Shown piece after piece: positions 63,971 through 64,000 of a stretch of DNA of 64,000 bases. The notes beneath the pieces are model-generated. The model was not told the DNA's origin. It searched no databases and saw only the letters and a program-made list of their open reading frames with translations. The position numbers and the translations under genes were made by a program. Origin of the DNA: Nomia melanderi. Taxonomy: Eukaryota > Arthropoda > Insecta > Hymenoptera > Halictidae. Numbering within the stretch: the stretch's first letter is position 1; each line of letters starts with the position of its first letter. Location of the stretch: NCBI RefSeq assembly GCF_051020985.1, contig NC_134999.1:930001-994000 (forward strand), in the 5' to 3' direction.

Positions 63971-64000
63971 TATATGTAAGAAAAGATTTGTTTAAACTCA

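Noticed and set aside
1..64000. tRNA, rRNA, CRISPR, operon or prophage features
   Set aside because: No cloverleaf, rRNA signature, regular spacer array or clustered gene organisation was seen; the window is eukaryotic.

Overview
The window looks like AT-rich, non-coding insect nuclear DNA. The mellifera-like mariner remnant, the TTAA-flanked piggyBac-type MITEs, the low G+C background and small CpG-richer islands fit an insect, perhaps a hymenopteran. The species cannot be fixed from the sequence alone. I see no bacterial, organellar or viral gene organisation, no rRNA or tRNA that I can support, and no CRISPR array.

Only one convincing host coding exon is visible. It lies on the + strand at 10757-11626 and encodes 289 residues: a basic cytosolic N-terminus, two membrane helices and a proline-rich tail with a PPAY motif. 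It opens directly after a 3' splice site, so the gene has at least one upstream non-coding exon. Most other open frames are short, AT-rich and without recognisable domains, or lie inside repeats.

Everything else that can be named is repetitive. At 7.1-8.6 kb lies a giant inverted repeat of about 1.4 kb. At 9.26-9.63 kb is a nearly perfect fold-back whose arms carry a Penelope-like/hammerhead-like block. A long-TIR palindromic MITE at 12.1-12.8 kb has a relative at 63.5-64.0 kb. Windows 13-26 kb and 27-36 kb are long AT-rich stretches with simple repeats, a pogo/Tigger-like terminus (16.9 kb) and a few MITEs. From 36.9 to 48.5 kb there is a dense transposon island. It holds an internally deleted mariner, several related MITEs, a Tc1-like transposase split by a second mariner-type element with long unequal TIRs, and an inverted pair of the same ~600-bp repeat that makes the 7.1 kb palindrome. 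At 53.6-54.55 kb TA-flanked terminal repeats of one MITE family enclose a strikingly GC-rich segment of unknown origin. At 57.1-57.8 kb is a decayed Tc1-like transposase, and at 58.4-59.15 kb another fold-back repeat with a third copy at 48.7-49.1 kb.

No multigene functional system is evident. The interest lies in the repeat architecture: inverted pairs of the same families, nested insertions, a GC-rich captured payload, and a conserved-looking two-pass membrane protein alone in a gene desert.
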